In this document: piece after piece, positions 33,368 to 45,800 of the stretch | Layout of the letters: every line of letters begins with the position of its first letter | Position numbering within the stretch: position 1 is the first letter of the stretch | From: Amphiura filiformis | Taxonomy: Eukaryota > Echinodermata > Ophiuroidea > Amphilepidida > Amphiuridae | Assembly (NCBI RefSeq): GCF_039555335.1 | Contig: NC_092642.1 | Location: 16,149,208-16,213,207 of the forward strand | DNA: 64,000 bases | Direction of reading: 5' to 3' | Notes under the pieces: generated by a model | Databases searched by the model: none | What the model saw: only the letters and a program-made list of their open reading frames with translations | What the model was told of the DNA's origin: nothing | Translations under genes and position numbers: made by a program

Positions 33368-35461
33368 ATGGCTGAATCAAAAGTATACGACCTGCACACA
33401 GACGAAGATCTTACAGAATGTGGCATTTGTTTATCGCTGATTGAGGAACCCAAAGCTCTTCCTTGCCTACATTCGTTTTGTCTGAAATGTCTGACCAAAT
33501 GTGCTGAAGGCAGGAAAGATACCGTACAGTGTCCAATGTGTCGTCAGGATTTTCCCATTCCACCAGAGGGAATCAAAGGATTCATCACCAACTTCGTTAT
33601 CAATACACTTAAAGATCGTCAGGTTTTATCAAGGCTGCATACCAAAGACGCGCGAATTCCATGTTCTTGTTGTGGGGCAACAGACAACCAAGCTGTGGCC
33701 AACTGCACAGATTGTGGTGGGTTTATTTGTGAAAGATGTGTCGGCATTCACAATACGGTTTTATCTATGAAAAATCATAAAACCATTCCATTGGCAGATC
33801 TACAGTCGGGAAATGCTGATATAAAGAGCGTCAAAAGACCAAAATACTGTAAAATACATAAGGATCAGATTCTAGAATTTTACTGCAAAACATGTGATGT
33901 ACTTGTATGTGTCGGATGCACTGTTGTCGATCATTCGGGACATACTCTGGTCAACCTAAAAAGTGCCACTGACAAGCAGAGATCCGAAATCAAACAACTA
34001 ATGACAGATTGTGAGAAAGTAAACCAAGAGGTTGCAAAGTCTTTGAAGAGTGTTGAACAACTCCGAAATAAAGTACAGAAAAGTGAAAATAAAGCCAAAA
34101 CAGATCTCCATGAAGCCGTGGAAGAATTGAGGAAGAAAGTGTTAGCTGAGATACAGCAGAGAGAGATGGAGATGGAGGCACAAATTACTCAGGCTGCAGC
34201 AAAGAACATCAAGCAGATTGACGCACAGAAGGACAGTCTTCAGCTACAGCAGAGACGTTTTGAGACAGCTTTAAAAATGTCATCAGAGGTGACACAAACT
34301 GGGTCAGATCATGACTTTGCCATTGCCTTCTCTTCTTTGCAGAGCAACTTGAGTCAATTACGAGATATGAAGACAGAAGCTATTGATGAAAGCCTTGGAG
34401 AAATTATATTTATGAGAAACCGAAGCGTGTTACTTCCTCTACCAAGTCTTGGATCACTGTCAGTTGGTGGCAAAAAGAAAGAAGCGACTCGGCTCGAAAT
34501 AATAACAGCAACTTCAACATCTAGGATCGAATCCGAAAGTACTGCTTCACCATTAACTCGAGTCATGAAACCAAGCTCACCCGCATCAGGGGTTGGTAGT
34601 CCTGTACAAGGGGTTCTTGCTGGTGTAAGGAGAAAGAGGAATGATGGGACATGGAAGCTGATCAAACAGTTCGGTTCTAGAAAAATATCAAGTGGTCGTG
34701 ACATTGCAATTACATCAGGTGGTGATTTCATTGCAACCGATTGTCAGAAATCATCTGTCTTACAGGTTTTCAGTCATTCTGGTAGTTTCAAACGCAATTT
34801 AGATATTGGGCAAGGATTGAAATTTGGGCAATCATCTCAACCTTGGAATGTAGTGGTCAGTGTAGATGGAAGGATATTCACAACTCAACAGACATCTCAG
34901 GTGAAAGTTTATGACGCAAACAATATCTTTAAATATCAATTCGTCACCAGGTCTCCTATCAATGTATTACCTAAGACAAGGGATGCATATCTTTGGGGTT
35001 TGGCCATAGATAACCAGGGATGTGTATTGGTAGGTGAATGTACGCAAAAGTATATCAGCAAGCATTCCCTGGATGGATCACATATCAGTAGCATTGACGT
35101 ACCGATACCGCCGTGGTATATTGCAGTCACACCACAGGATGATATCATAGTCTCAAGTGGATTGGGAGGTACCGCACATATTCTTGACACCAGAGGCAAC
35201 ATCGTCCATACACTTGACTCTCCTTCAGATGTGTCTACTTGGTGGCCTTATGGTATTTGTTATACATCAGATGATGACATTTACTTGGCAAACTGTGCGT
35301 CTGGTACTAATGGAGGCATCTACCGATATTCAACTTCAGGTAAATATCTAGGATGCATCATTAAGGATGTTGACGCCCCTGCTGGTCTGACTCTTAGTGA
35401 TGATGGCAACACATTGGTTGTTGTTGATGAGACAAGTATGAAGGTGTTCTGTAGACCATGA
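33368..35461 (+). CDS. TRIM-type RING E3 ligase with C-terminal NHL-like propeller
   Basis: One coding exon of 697 residues. RING: Cys18-x2-Cys21-x11-Cys33-x-His35-x2-Cys38-x2-Cys41-x13-Cys55-x2-Cys58, complete C3HC4. B-box 1 at about 98-142 (CSCC, then CERC). B-box 2 at about 160-195 (CKIH, YCKTCD, CVGC, DHSGH). A charged coiled coil runs about 200-340, a Ser/Pro-rich linker to about 430, then blade-like beta repeats to the end (VVVSVDGRIFTT, LAIDNQGCVLVGE, ICYTSDDDIYLA), as in TRIM2/3/56/71-type proteins. Such proteins are cytoplasmic ubiquitin ligases. Large lineage-specific expansions in marine deuterostomes are known, so a one-to-one name is not justified. The start ATG has context ATCATGG. 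The gene looks intact. Confidence 0.9.
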   Translation: MAESKVYDLHTDEDLTECGICLSLIEEPKALPCLHSFCLKCLTKCAEGRKDTVQCPMCRQDFPIPPEGIKGFITNFVINTLKDRQVLSRLHTKDARIPCSCCGATDNQAVANCTDCGGFICERCVGIHNTVLSMKNHKTIPLADLQSGNADIKSVKRPKYCKIHKDQILEFYCKTCDVLVCVGCTVVDHSGHTLVNLKSATDKQRSEIKQLMTDCEKVNQEVAKSLKSVEQLRNKVQKSENKAKTDLHEAVEELRKKVLAEIQQREMEMEAQITQAAAKNIKQIDAQKDSLQLQQRRFETALKMSSEVTQTGSDHDFAIAFSSLQSNLSQLRDMKTEAIDESLGEIIFMRNRSVLLPLPSLGSLSVGGKKKEATRLEIITATSTSRIESESTASPLTRVMKPSSPASGVGSPVQGVLAGVRRKRNDGTWKLIKQFGSRKISSGRDIAITSGGDFIATDCQKSSVLQVFSHSGSFKRNLDIGQGLKFGQSSQPWNVVVSVDGRIFTTQQTSQVKVYDANNIFKYQFVTRSPINVLPKTRDAYLWGLAIDNQGCVLVGECTQKYISKHSLDGSHISSIDVPIPPWYIAVTPQDDIIVSSGLGGTAHILDTRGNIVHTLDSPSDVSTWWPYGICYTSDDDIYLANCASGTNGGIYRYSTSGKYLGCIIKDVDAPAGLTLSDDGNTLVVVDETSMKVFCRP

Positions 35462-36761
35462 TTATTTTGGTCATCTTTCATGTATAGAGTTGGTGATGGA
35501 CTCATCATCACTTGATGTAAACACTTCAAAAAGTTTACCTTTATAAAATGCATTTGCTTATTTTGCCCAAAAATACATAATTGAAATGGGTCTTGGCAGA
35601 CGTCATCAGGCGTATCATAACAACACTGACTGATAATTTGAACCCAACAAGTGCCTTCATGCATGAAGCATTTTTGGTCAAAATAATGTTAAATGTAAAA
35701 GGGGAACTTGCTTTTTTCTTAGTGCTTGTAATCTGTATCTAAATTAATTGTCTAGAGAAACCATTCACGCTAATCTGGCATCATGAGAAGTATCATGTTG
35801 ATACTCTTCCTAGTACTGCTTGTCCATTTTTTTTCGATTAAAAAATATTATCCTGTTTCGCCAAATGAATTATAGTTTAATCCTAATCCTTTATTTAGTA
35901 CTGGTGGCAATAAATTCCAATTTTAATATTTGTGCAATTTGAGCGGCATTGGGCCAAATGGCAATTTGAGCAACATTGGGCCAAAAATAAACAGTTTTGC
36001 ATGTTTTCTTACAACTGCAGTCAGGACATTCAAAGACTTGGAACAAGTCTAAGTCAGCACTCAAAATCTTGAGTATGCTACACAAGTTTGCTCATAATTT
36101 TAATATCTGATGTTAATTTTGATAATTACAAAAGAGAAAATGTGTTTTCCAAAATTTAGAATGCATAACCTAAAATTAGTCTTAGTACAAGTATTTCGGT
36201 TCAATTGTCAAAGCATACGAAAAACATCTTAAAAATCCATGTTTTGGGTCATTGTTTCCAAATCTTTACCAAACATTTAAATTTGACTTGCACTGGCATT
36301 TAGAACTAAATGATTAGGATTTAGCTGTTACATTTGGCAAAAGAGGCTAATATTTGTTTAATGTCCTTTGGGGTGATTTTAAATTAGTGTGGGGTTGAAA
36401 GTTTCATTTTTGGGGGTTGAGTTAGTAATCCAACTCATTTGGAACCCCCACTCCTGCAATGACCACACTTGTCTGTTTGTCAACACAAGATTCATTTTTG
36501 TATTATGATTACGAAAACAAGACGAACAGTCTGTTAAGGTCTATAAGGTTTCCATGTCATTTATTCCTCATGTTATTTTTACAATGTGTTGAATTATACA
36601 TAAAAAAATACAAGTTATGTACCATATTTATGCTTCATGTTGAAATTAAATTAAGCATTTATATTTAGTTTAGATGCACTATGTTTGTGCTATGCTCAGA
36701 GTACAGTTGTAGTACAAAGAGTGTAGTCGTTGTATGAAAATTGTTCTCTGCCCATGATATA
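35462..36761. other. Probable TRIM 3' UTR and intergenic sequence
   Basis: AT-rich; an AATAAA at about 35909 could be the polyadenylation signal of the TRIM gene. No other gene is seen. Confidence 0.35.
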
Positions 36762-37194
36762 CAGGGTGTAGCAATAAAATGTGTACAATTTTGAAAATAG
36801 AATGACACAAGTATGCCGCTTATTTTTTGGTTAGATATTTATATGTCTATCAAGATAATTTATTTAGCCACCAGATAAGTTTTGTTCCAATAAGATTGAC
36901 GGTATACAAGTGAAGATATGGCCAATTATGTAACCTAGTCTTAAAACCGCTTGGGCCACTTTTGTCTAAGTGTTACACCTGAACACGGTAAAAGTGGCCC
37001 AACACGTTTTCTGGACGATTTAATTAATCGGACATAACTTCTGAACCCAAGCTAGTAAAGAAACCAACTAAACATCTTCTTTTAGCCAAGATATTACTGA
37101 ATGTATTGCATATTATAACATTTGTGCCATAACTCTTTTAGTTTTTTACTGAGAAGGCAAAATGCAATTGTATAAATGTTATTGTTACACCCTG
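36762..37194. mobile_element. Mariner-like MITE
   Basis: CAGGGTGTAGCAATAA at the left and TTATTGTTACACCCTG (one mismatch) at the right are flanked by TA (36760-36761, 37195-37196). Inside, GTGGCC and complement blocks pair. 433 bp, non-coding. Confidence 0.7.
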
Positions 37195-38194
37195 TAGACA
37201 TAGCGCACTAATATGCATCTATTGAACCATAAGGCCTAAAAAAGGTTGTATTGCTCTTAAAGTCAGAGTCAGTTTTGTATTTTTATTTTATTTTATTTTT
37301 AATTTTAAAAACACAGGTTCACTACAAAATATGATGGTAAACAATAATTTATGTTTTACAAACAGGGAAAACATTTTGCTAATTTTATAAGGGCAATACA
37401 AACTTTTTTAGGCCAAAGTAAAACCTGTTAAATATAACAATGCGTAGGTGGTCACATGGTTCACCCTGTATATAATTAATTTCAATTTTGTAAACCAAGT
37501 GTTTGGAAAAGTAAAATGCAACCAGATCAAGAACCAGATTAGTTATTACCTTGTCTGAATTGAGCATTCACAACTGGAAAAGCATTACTTGTACTGAAAA
37601 AGTCATTTGAGCTGTAATATCTAACCTTCAGATAGGCCATAGTTGGTCTGTCTGTTACCTTCTGTTGTACTATGTATGTTGCAATGTGCTTGTATATATA
37701 CAAATTGATTATTCTCTTCATCCTCTTAGTTTCAGTCAAATTGGAGCAACATTTTTACCTCCGGATGAACTTTTGACCTTGGAAGGACCTCTGTTTTTCT
37801 CCCACTCTTTCAAATTTATTTCCAGCAAGCTATTTTCTGACATTTCATAAAAATTGTGTATTATGACCAAATTAGCACATACAAACAGAAATGGTGACTG
37901 TTATCTCTTTCTGACTAAAATGAGTCAATTTTAAGCAGAATCAGTAACTTTTATTTTTTTGATATAAATCTGCCCAATTTACGCACCATAATACAGCTGG
38001 TAAAATGTGAATATTTTCATGTTACAACAAACAATAAAATATTCTGTGTGCAACTGTGTGTTTCCAGAAAGAGTGTTTGGACCAGCTAAAACTGCTTTAA
38101 TCGTTTAGAATTTAAAAATCCTAAACATGTAATTAGGAAAATCCTGCTCAGCCCATTTTCTTTGCTCCTGCGTTTAATATGTTATAGTTTCCAT

Positions 38195-38473
38195 CAGGGT
38201 CTAGCTAGCCACCCGTCTGGCCGTCATTTTAGACGGGGAGTTTGCTCCTGGGACGGGCAAAATTAATGCCTTTGACAGATGCTATATTATAAATTGTATG
38301 TTTTGAGAAGCTAATTGACCTTTTTAGTAGACCCAATTTGTAGAACAAGGCCATATCAACACATATTTGAACCCAGTGGGCTATAGACGTTTGGTAAATG
38401 TTTTAAAGGTCAAATTAGGACATGCAATTTTATTCAAATGACGGGCAACTCTCAATTTCTAGCTAAGACCCTG
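38195..38473. mobile_element. hAT-type MITE
   Basis: The ends CAGGGTCTAGCTAG and CTAGCTAAGACCCTG are flanked by the perfect 8-bp duplication GTTTCCAT (38187-38194, 38474-38481). GACGGGCAA-type blocks repeat inverted within. Confidence 0.8.
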
Positions 38474-38976
38474 GTTTCCATCAGTGTGTACCAAAATTGA
38501 TCCAGTGTTAATACAGCTGCTGTCCCATCACCTGTCCTTGCACACTGGGTTTCAGATTTAAGTACAATCTAAACATGTTTGAACTTAAAACCAAAACATG
38601 TGTTTAGAAATTTACAATCATGTTTAGCTAATCTAAACAATATTTTGTCCACTTTCTATACGATTTATAGTGTACACAAAACCATTACTTGGTATGTATG
38701 TCCTTTATTGTATCACCCGAGATTCTAAACACTCTTCTTAGATGATACAATTAAGGCCATTTGGTCACAGGTTTAGAGGAAGCAAACCCATTTTTACTGT
38801 TATTGAATGGGCTTCAAAATACCAAATAATAATAATAATACTGCAAGTAGAAGCATCAGGTTTGAATATTATCAATATTCAGAAATGACAAAAAGGATTC
38901 AACTATATGTGACACAATCTGCTCCATGGGGCTAAAAGGAAGCATTTTTGAAAATTGATTTACTGTGATTAGTTAA

Positions 38977-39312
38977 AAGGGCATTTCGTGATCCACAGCC
39001 TCATCCCCCCACTTTTCTCAAAAATAGTTGAGATTTTATATCACTGGAATACTCTGGCTACATTATGTTTATGTACAAAATATTTCTTGCAGATTAATTC
39101 GTTTAGCAAAAATATCGTGAATTTGAATTTTGTTCTGGTGCACCAGAACGAAATTACAACGTATTGTCTATGGAGCAGTGTAATACACATAATCATGCAT
39201 AACTCGCAAACGCAAAATCAGAATCAACTGAAATTTTGGGAATATGCTTTTTTCGTGGATATGTACTGAAAAATGTCATAAAAAGAGGATGCTAGGATCA
39301 CGAAATACTCCT
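38977..39312. mobile_element. TTAA-target MITE, copy 2
   Basis: Same family as 21553-21886, opposite orientation, flanked by TTAA (38973-38976, 39313-39316). The centre holds a perfect 18-bp palindrome, GTTCTGGTGCACCAGAAC. Confidence 0.8.
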
Positions 39313-39786
39313 TTAATTACCATATAAACAAACATAATGTTATCACAATGAAAACACCAGTTCTGAAGTTTTGTGATGTTTACTTATGTATTTTCTTGTT
39401 TTTTGCTCCACATGTTTGCTATTTAATCCAATTTGTCACTTTTGGGCCCATGGACCAGATCGGGTCACATATACTTTAGTTATCAATTCAATGAACTGGT
39501 ATTATTGTATTTTTCATGAGCAATGTAAAGCAAAATTGCAGTAATTATCAGTTAAGCTATGCATGAAAAAATATAACTTATGACATCTAAAATCTCTTAA
39601 ATTGATCTCAACAGAAAGTGTACTCAAGTATTTATTCAGTAAGAATGTATCTCTTCCTTTTCTTTTGTTCATAATAAAAGTCACCATAAATCATGAAAGA
39701 CCAATAATTTGAAGATTGTTGCTTCTCATATGTTTCTTAATGTATGATGATATTGCCATAATGGCTCTCATTGCTCATATTAGATT

Positions 39787-40014
39787 TGATCAAGCAAAAT
39801 CAATCGGAAGTTGGAAATATTGATTTTGAGATATAGCCAAACAAAGGAAGTATTTCCTTTTGGTTTGGAAACTAAAACTGCTCATATCTTTTTAACTGGT
39901 TGTCCAAATTCAATGGGGGTTTTCTGCAAAATGTAGCTTTTCAAATGCTGTTTACATTCCTATAAGAAACTGAAAATTGAATATGTCCGACTTCAGACTA
40001 ATTTTGCTTGATCA
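39787..40014. mobile_element. Inverted-repeat MITE
   Basis: TGATCAAGCAAAATCAATC at the left pairs with the end near 40014 (AATTTTGCTTGATCA). The arms are about 35 bp with mismatches; no clear target duplication. Confidence 0.5.
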
Positions 40015-40226
40015 CACCACATATAGAGAAAGGAGTAGATTAGATTAGGGAATGGAATATTTCAAATATGACCTCACCTGATCGAATCAGACCAACGTCA
40101 GCAATAATATGTGGTTTTATGTTTCACTCTGTTAAAATGTCCAACCATTCCATACAATAAATAATGTGCCTATAGGGAAGGTAAACCTCATTTGAAAAAC
40201 TGAAAGCAACTGCAAGTTTAGTATAT

Positions 40227-40430
40227 GTGCACATCCATAAAAAGGATGCACTTGTCTGCTGCTACATGTGTCTCTTTTTACATAATAGCTAAGAAATAAC
40301 TTAAAGATGATTTGAAGTGATCTTCACTTGAGATGAGTCTAGTATTTATTCTTAGCTATTATGTTAAAAGCCACAAATGTTACCAAAATGTATATCCGAC
40401 GAGTGCATCCTTTTTGATATGGATGTACAC
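40227..40430. mobile_element. Palindromic MITE, GTGTACATCC family, copy 1
   Basis: GTGCACATCC at the left and GGATGTACAC at the right, with inner pairing AAAGGATGCACTTGTC and GACGAGTGCATCCTTT. A related copy lies at 45519-45712. Confidence 0.7.
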
Positions 40431-40620
40431 TTATAATAGAATTTGAATGTTAGATCATTGGTATCTAAAATCAGCATTTTGTTTTACTTGCTATCTTAAA
40501 CAAGAAGTTTGAAGATAACAAAAGCACCATAAAATATTATCAGAATCAATATAAATACACAGCACTGAACTATGCTTGACAATGTATGCTATATGACTTT
40601 GAACCTTGATCTTTTGGGAG

Positions 40621-40930
40621 AACATGCTACTGGTTATGACAATCGCCTTTGCTGCATAGGGTTCTGGGTTCAATTCCCAGTGGTTGCAATTTGCTCAGAT
40701 ATTGACTTGGGGGGGGGGGTAAAGTCAGAATTGGCAATATCTGTATGCTAAATTCAGACTTTCACTCTCTCTATTGTGTATTTAGCACTGGAATCACGAG
40801 AGTACCTAAGTTCCAGAAGTTACCGAGAGTGTACATGACTCAGGTTTGGGGTCAAGAATCCACAAAGTCCCTGATCCCTAACATGGGCTGTTAAGTCTCC
40901 CGATGAAAGTTGTGACCAAAAAGTTCCAAG
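40621..40930 (+). repeat. tRNA-derived SINE
   Basis: The head resembles a tRNA with box B GGTTCAATTCC (about 40669-40679) and a degenerate box A (ACTGGTTATGAC). The unrelated body has a long G-run near 40708. The 3' end is uncertain. Confidence 0.45.
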
Positions 40931-40969
40931 TATACGTCTATAATTTGAGTGGAGATCAAGGTCCATATG

Positions 40970-41209
40970 CACAAAACAAGTTAGACCAGGTCTAACATTA
41001 GACCTGGTCTAGCCATGGTGATTAGTCTTACAGAGAAGGAAGTTTTTGGTATTTACCTTATTCTATATTATAGAATATTGATATATTGCAGTTTTGCTAG
41101 GAGTAAAGAAGGAAAAGAAAAGAGTAAAAGGATCCTCCCAAATTCTAATCTCCATGGTTAGATGAGGTCTAATGTTAGACCTGGTCTAACTTGTTTGTGC
41201 ATATGGACC
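40970..41209. mobile_element. Palindromic MITE
   Basis: GGTCCATATGCACAAA at the left and TTTGTGCATATGGACC at the right are flanked by CAA (40967-40969, 41210-41212). The inner block AGACCAGGTCTAACATTAG recurs inverted, giving a stem of about 50 bp. Confidence 0.75.
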
Positions 41210-41898
41210 CAAAGGTTTAAAATATAAAATATGACTACCTACACAGATGAACTTTCATTCTATGCTTGGTTTGACACCACAAGCTCGATAATGACATACT
41301 TTTCTGTGTATGCACTGCAAACATGCCAATGAACAACCTGTATGCATGTGCGTACGCTCTGCGTTATTAACTTTAGGTCTACACTTGCATGATTCGATAC
41401 TGCGACCAGCAAAATACATACCTATTTACCTATGTCACTACCAAAGTTTAGTAATACATATTAAGGGTTCAGAACCAAAAAGCCTTAACTCACAATGTAC
41501 TGCTCTCACAAAATGAGCATAAAGATTGAAATCCTTATTATATACGGTACCCTTTAAAATCATACCAAACATACTAGGATGGCTCCTTGCTTTGGTCTTC
41601 AAAAATCAATATATCCTCCGGAATTTCTTTTGTTTTTATTGAATTTTGTCATGTTAAATGGACTGTGTCTTCTATACTGTCGTGGCGATTATAAGCTCAT
41701 TTTGTAGGATCAGGTTGTTAGGTGCTGAGGCTTTCTGGCTCTCAACCCTCGATATATTATGTTATCTTCACATGCAAATCCTTCAATTAAATATGACATG
41801 CTAGACAACACAAGAGGGTACACTGTCCTTCTATTTTACACATAACAATGAGGTGCTACATGATAAATACAGAAGGATTTGGGTCTTAAGTTTCAACA

Positions 41899-42809
41899 TT
41901 AAATATTACTGTCATAAGATGGGAGACCAACAATTTCATTCATCAACGTGTCAACATCATCACTTTCATCAAGAGGAAAATCCGAGTGGCAAGAAGCGGC
42001 ATGAATATCTATACCTGAATCTTTACCATTCTTTGTTCTTGATATTGCACTTGAATCGGAGAACGCTGAATCTGTTCTCTGTGGAGAATACCTTGAAGAA
42101 TCAGCAACAGCTGCTTGAAGTCTTCGTCTTTGTCTGCTTGACCCTGTCGAAGACTTTTTGCTTTTTACATCTGCTGAAGACGTCCTGCTTCTTGGATCTC
42201 CATTATTTTCAGATATCACTGAGTCATAACTGACAGCAGAGGAGTTCCTAGAACTCTTTTTACTACCACTACCACCTCGTAAAGAAAGTCTCTGATTTGG
42301 TTTGCTACTTGAAATGTCATTCATCTCCTGATCATCAATCACTCCTCTTTGGCTACCAGCTGAAGACTTCCTTCCATAATCTCTGCTGGACAGTCTATCA
42401 AGTACGTCATCATCATCATCTGGACTTTTGGGTGACCACTTTAAATCATTCACAGGTTGGTCAGTCATGCTTGGATCATCACCTGAGTAACCCCAATAAC
42501 TTTTCTGATTTTGAGTTCTGCCAGATTTTGCAGATGAGTTTCTTGACTTTCCACTTGCTGGACGGCTAGTACGTCCACTCGGTGTTTTCAATTCCTTCAA
42601 AGCTGCTTCCGTCTCATCTAATTGTTTTTGCAAATCTGAAATAGTCTCTTCTTGAGCTGATACTTGGTTGGATAATTCTACGATGAGTTTAGTTCTTCCA
42701 TCCTCCCATTGTTCTAATTTATCATCTTCTTCCTGTTGTACTTTTACGTTTGGAATCCCTGCACTTCCTTGACGGCTTCTGGTGGCTGAACTAGCTCTGT
42801 CTAATCGGG
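41899..42809 (-). CDS. Last coding exon of the coiled-coil gene
   Basis: The acceptor is CTTCCTGGCAG on the minus strand. The exon supplies residues 210-511: the end of the coiled coil (ISDLQKQLDETEAALKEL) and the disordered Ser/Arg-rich tail. Confidence 0.8.
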
Positions 42810-45800
42810 CTGCCAGGAAGGGAAAAAAGAGAGAAAAAAAGTAAGAAATGAATAAGTGATGTGAAAATATTGATTTTAATGGCTTGCACAGAAAAAGATG
42901 TCAAAATGTGTATAGCAGCTGCACATAGAGCATAAAGGTTTATCAGCAACTTGAACTGTTCATCTACATATGTGATCAAAAAGAAAAGTCTTCTCATTAA
43001 TGCTATAGACTTTTAAGACTGTTAAAACAGGTGTTCTAGCCAACAAATTTTACATTTGAATGCATAATTATGTCAAAATCAATTCAATTTAACTTAATTT
43101 TCCTAAGCTCCACAGTGTCAGGGGAAATTTTGGAATATAGGTAACTGGACTTATTGGGAAAACAAAAATGGGGTGAAATTGAATACAAAAGTCATTGAGA
43201 AATTTAGTGCTACTAAAATAAGTTTGGTCCTAGGATGTAAACACAATAAAATGTTTGTCCAAGTTACCTGAACATATAATAACATTGATATGAGGCAGAT
43301 CATGTCTCCCTGGCTATCTAGAAAGTTAAAAGTTGCAACACAAATGCATTCTTTTTAAAAAAACTTAAATTGGAAGCAGCACATCACAAGCAAGTCCTGG
43401 ACATTATCGTGACCTCCCTATTTTTGAACATTATGAACAGATTGCTCAGCTGCTTTTTCCCGATTATGTTCAATCAAAAAATGCAGGAAACTCTTTTAAT
43501 GTTGCATTTTAATTTTTGTTATTACTTTCTAATATACAATCATCAATAGCAGAATGTTGGGGAATGTATGAATGGAGTTCATTGATAGAATTGAGGACAA
43601 GATAATTGTTTATGCCCTAAACTCTAATTATTAATGAACCCATAAATAGTGTATAATGTACAATGAATAATCTGTAATAATCTTTGTGTTCTTACATATC
43701 CATGAACAAGCACTTACCTATAAGTTTTGTGCTTTCTTCTTCTAACTTCTTGATTTCATCTTTGAGACTGTACACTTTCAGAGCTGACTCTTGTCTGACC
43801 TCAGCTGTTTCCATCTGTGCAGCTTTTAATCGCTTTTTGAACTTGGAGCGCTGTAAACAAACAAGAATCCTTGTTACTGAATGGTCTTGGTAAATCCACC
43901 TCTCCACACACTATAAATACCAGAGAAGTCACATTGAACAAAGCAATCTGATGTGGTCTTTCACAGAAAGATAAAGGGTCTAATGGTCTGTCATGAAAAT
44001 TATAACCAAATACCTCTAAAAATGAGTTAATTTGATTAACAAATTAGAAAACATGTATACAAATCAGTTGATTAACCCTCAACCTCATGAACACAGTGGC
44101 ACCGCGGTACAGGCCCTACCTCGCAATCGGAGGGCTGCGAGTTCGAGCCCCGGCGGTGCCATCGTGTTGTACACTTGAGCAAGGCGCTTTACCTCAATTG
44201 CCTCTCTCTACCCAGGGGTGAAATGGGTTGCTGTTAGGAATATTGTCCATTGAGCACCTCCTAAAGGTATAAGCATGCCTTGGGCATTGTATGGCAGCTG
44301 ACATATTCTAACGACAGCAGAATAAATGTAAAGCACTTTGATACATGTGAAAGGTGCTATATAAATGTCAACATTTATTTTTTTTAACACTACCTAACCT
44401 TGACAAGAGAGCACCTCCCTTTAGCAGGGCAGCAGTTGGCAACATTAACAGATGGTAGCAAATGTAAATAAATGAAGGAAATTTGAGACAGTTTCTGTTT
44501 CTTCTTCTTGCATCGCAAGTTGCCAGTTGAAATCCATACTGCCATAGTACTTTCAGCTCTTTTGTGCACTATCTGGACAGACATGTGTATTATACCTACA
44601 GAATCCCGATTACTAAAAGACGGGATTTGTGAACACGCCACGCTAGAGAACATCTCATAGCTGCGCTTAGGGAATGGTAAATTTGTGTTGACTACACCGA
44701 GCAACCCGAAACAAATAATATTCAAAATGGAGCATTTTCTTGTTAATTATGCAGGCATGTTGTGATTAAAATGGTAGATCATGGGGGTACGTATCTCCTG
44801 AAATAGGAGATATGGGATTTACTTGGTTATCAGTTGCTTGATTTTGCAGTAGAAACTATTGAAAAAGTTGGGCCAGTAAATGTATTGCTTTACAATCGTA
44901 CTGTAGGGCCAGTAGAAAACACAGGCCTAAATCAGACCCCGAGTAGTACCACCTACCATTTTCTTTATATCGGCTTCCAAAGCTTTCACCTGTTCTTCCA
45001 ATTTCATAATAGTCTGTGGAAAAATGAAATGTCACAAGATTATAATTATTTACCTAAGCTTAGATGTTATCAAACAAGCTTACAAGCAACAAGGGTGTAC
45101 TACAGAATGGTCATTGTACGATGATTTTTAAAAGATGAGTCGCTTGACATGAGCCATATTGGTCTGGTTTTAATCATTTAACTAAAAAACGGCAGTGTAC
45201 TTTTTAATATTAACACATTGATCTTATAGGAAATGCGTTATGGAAGCCAATAATCGCATTTATATTTCCATAGGGTTTGCGATTCTCAACCCTCCTGAGA
45301 AAATCATGCACATGGGAAGGAAATAACACCCCTTATATCAAATCAAGCCTTGGGATCTCATCAATGGAACCCATACCATTCATATTTGATGTCAGCTTAA
45401 TTTGTCTCACTCTTTACATGCAAACATCGCAAGATAATGCTCCCCTCCGACCCACCTTAAGAAACTATAATTTCATTACAATCATTAATGCCAAGCTGTG
45501 TCAAATGAGATGATGTATGTGTACATCCATATCAAAAGGATGCACTTGTCGGCTGCTACATGTATCTCTTTTTACATCATAACTAGGAAAAAATACCAGG
45601 CTCATCTGAAGTAGAGGTCACTTCAAATCATCTCCAAGTCACATTGTTTAGGAATTTGCTCTGTATTCCTAAACCATGTTGCAGCCGACAAGTGCATCCT
45701 TTTGATATGGATCATTATTTACTGCTCAATCCAATTGCATTGGGTTATTCCAGTTAAAATCTATACACCCTATGGAAGACATTACCTTAATCTCACACAC

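Noticed and set aside
44096-44162. Possible tRNA gene
   Set aside because: The acceptor stem pairs, but the D and anticodon arms are poor, and the sequence continues into a SINE body with an L2-like tail and flanking duplication.
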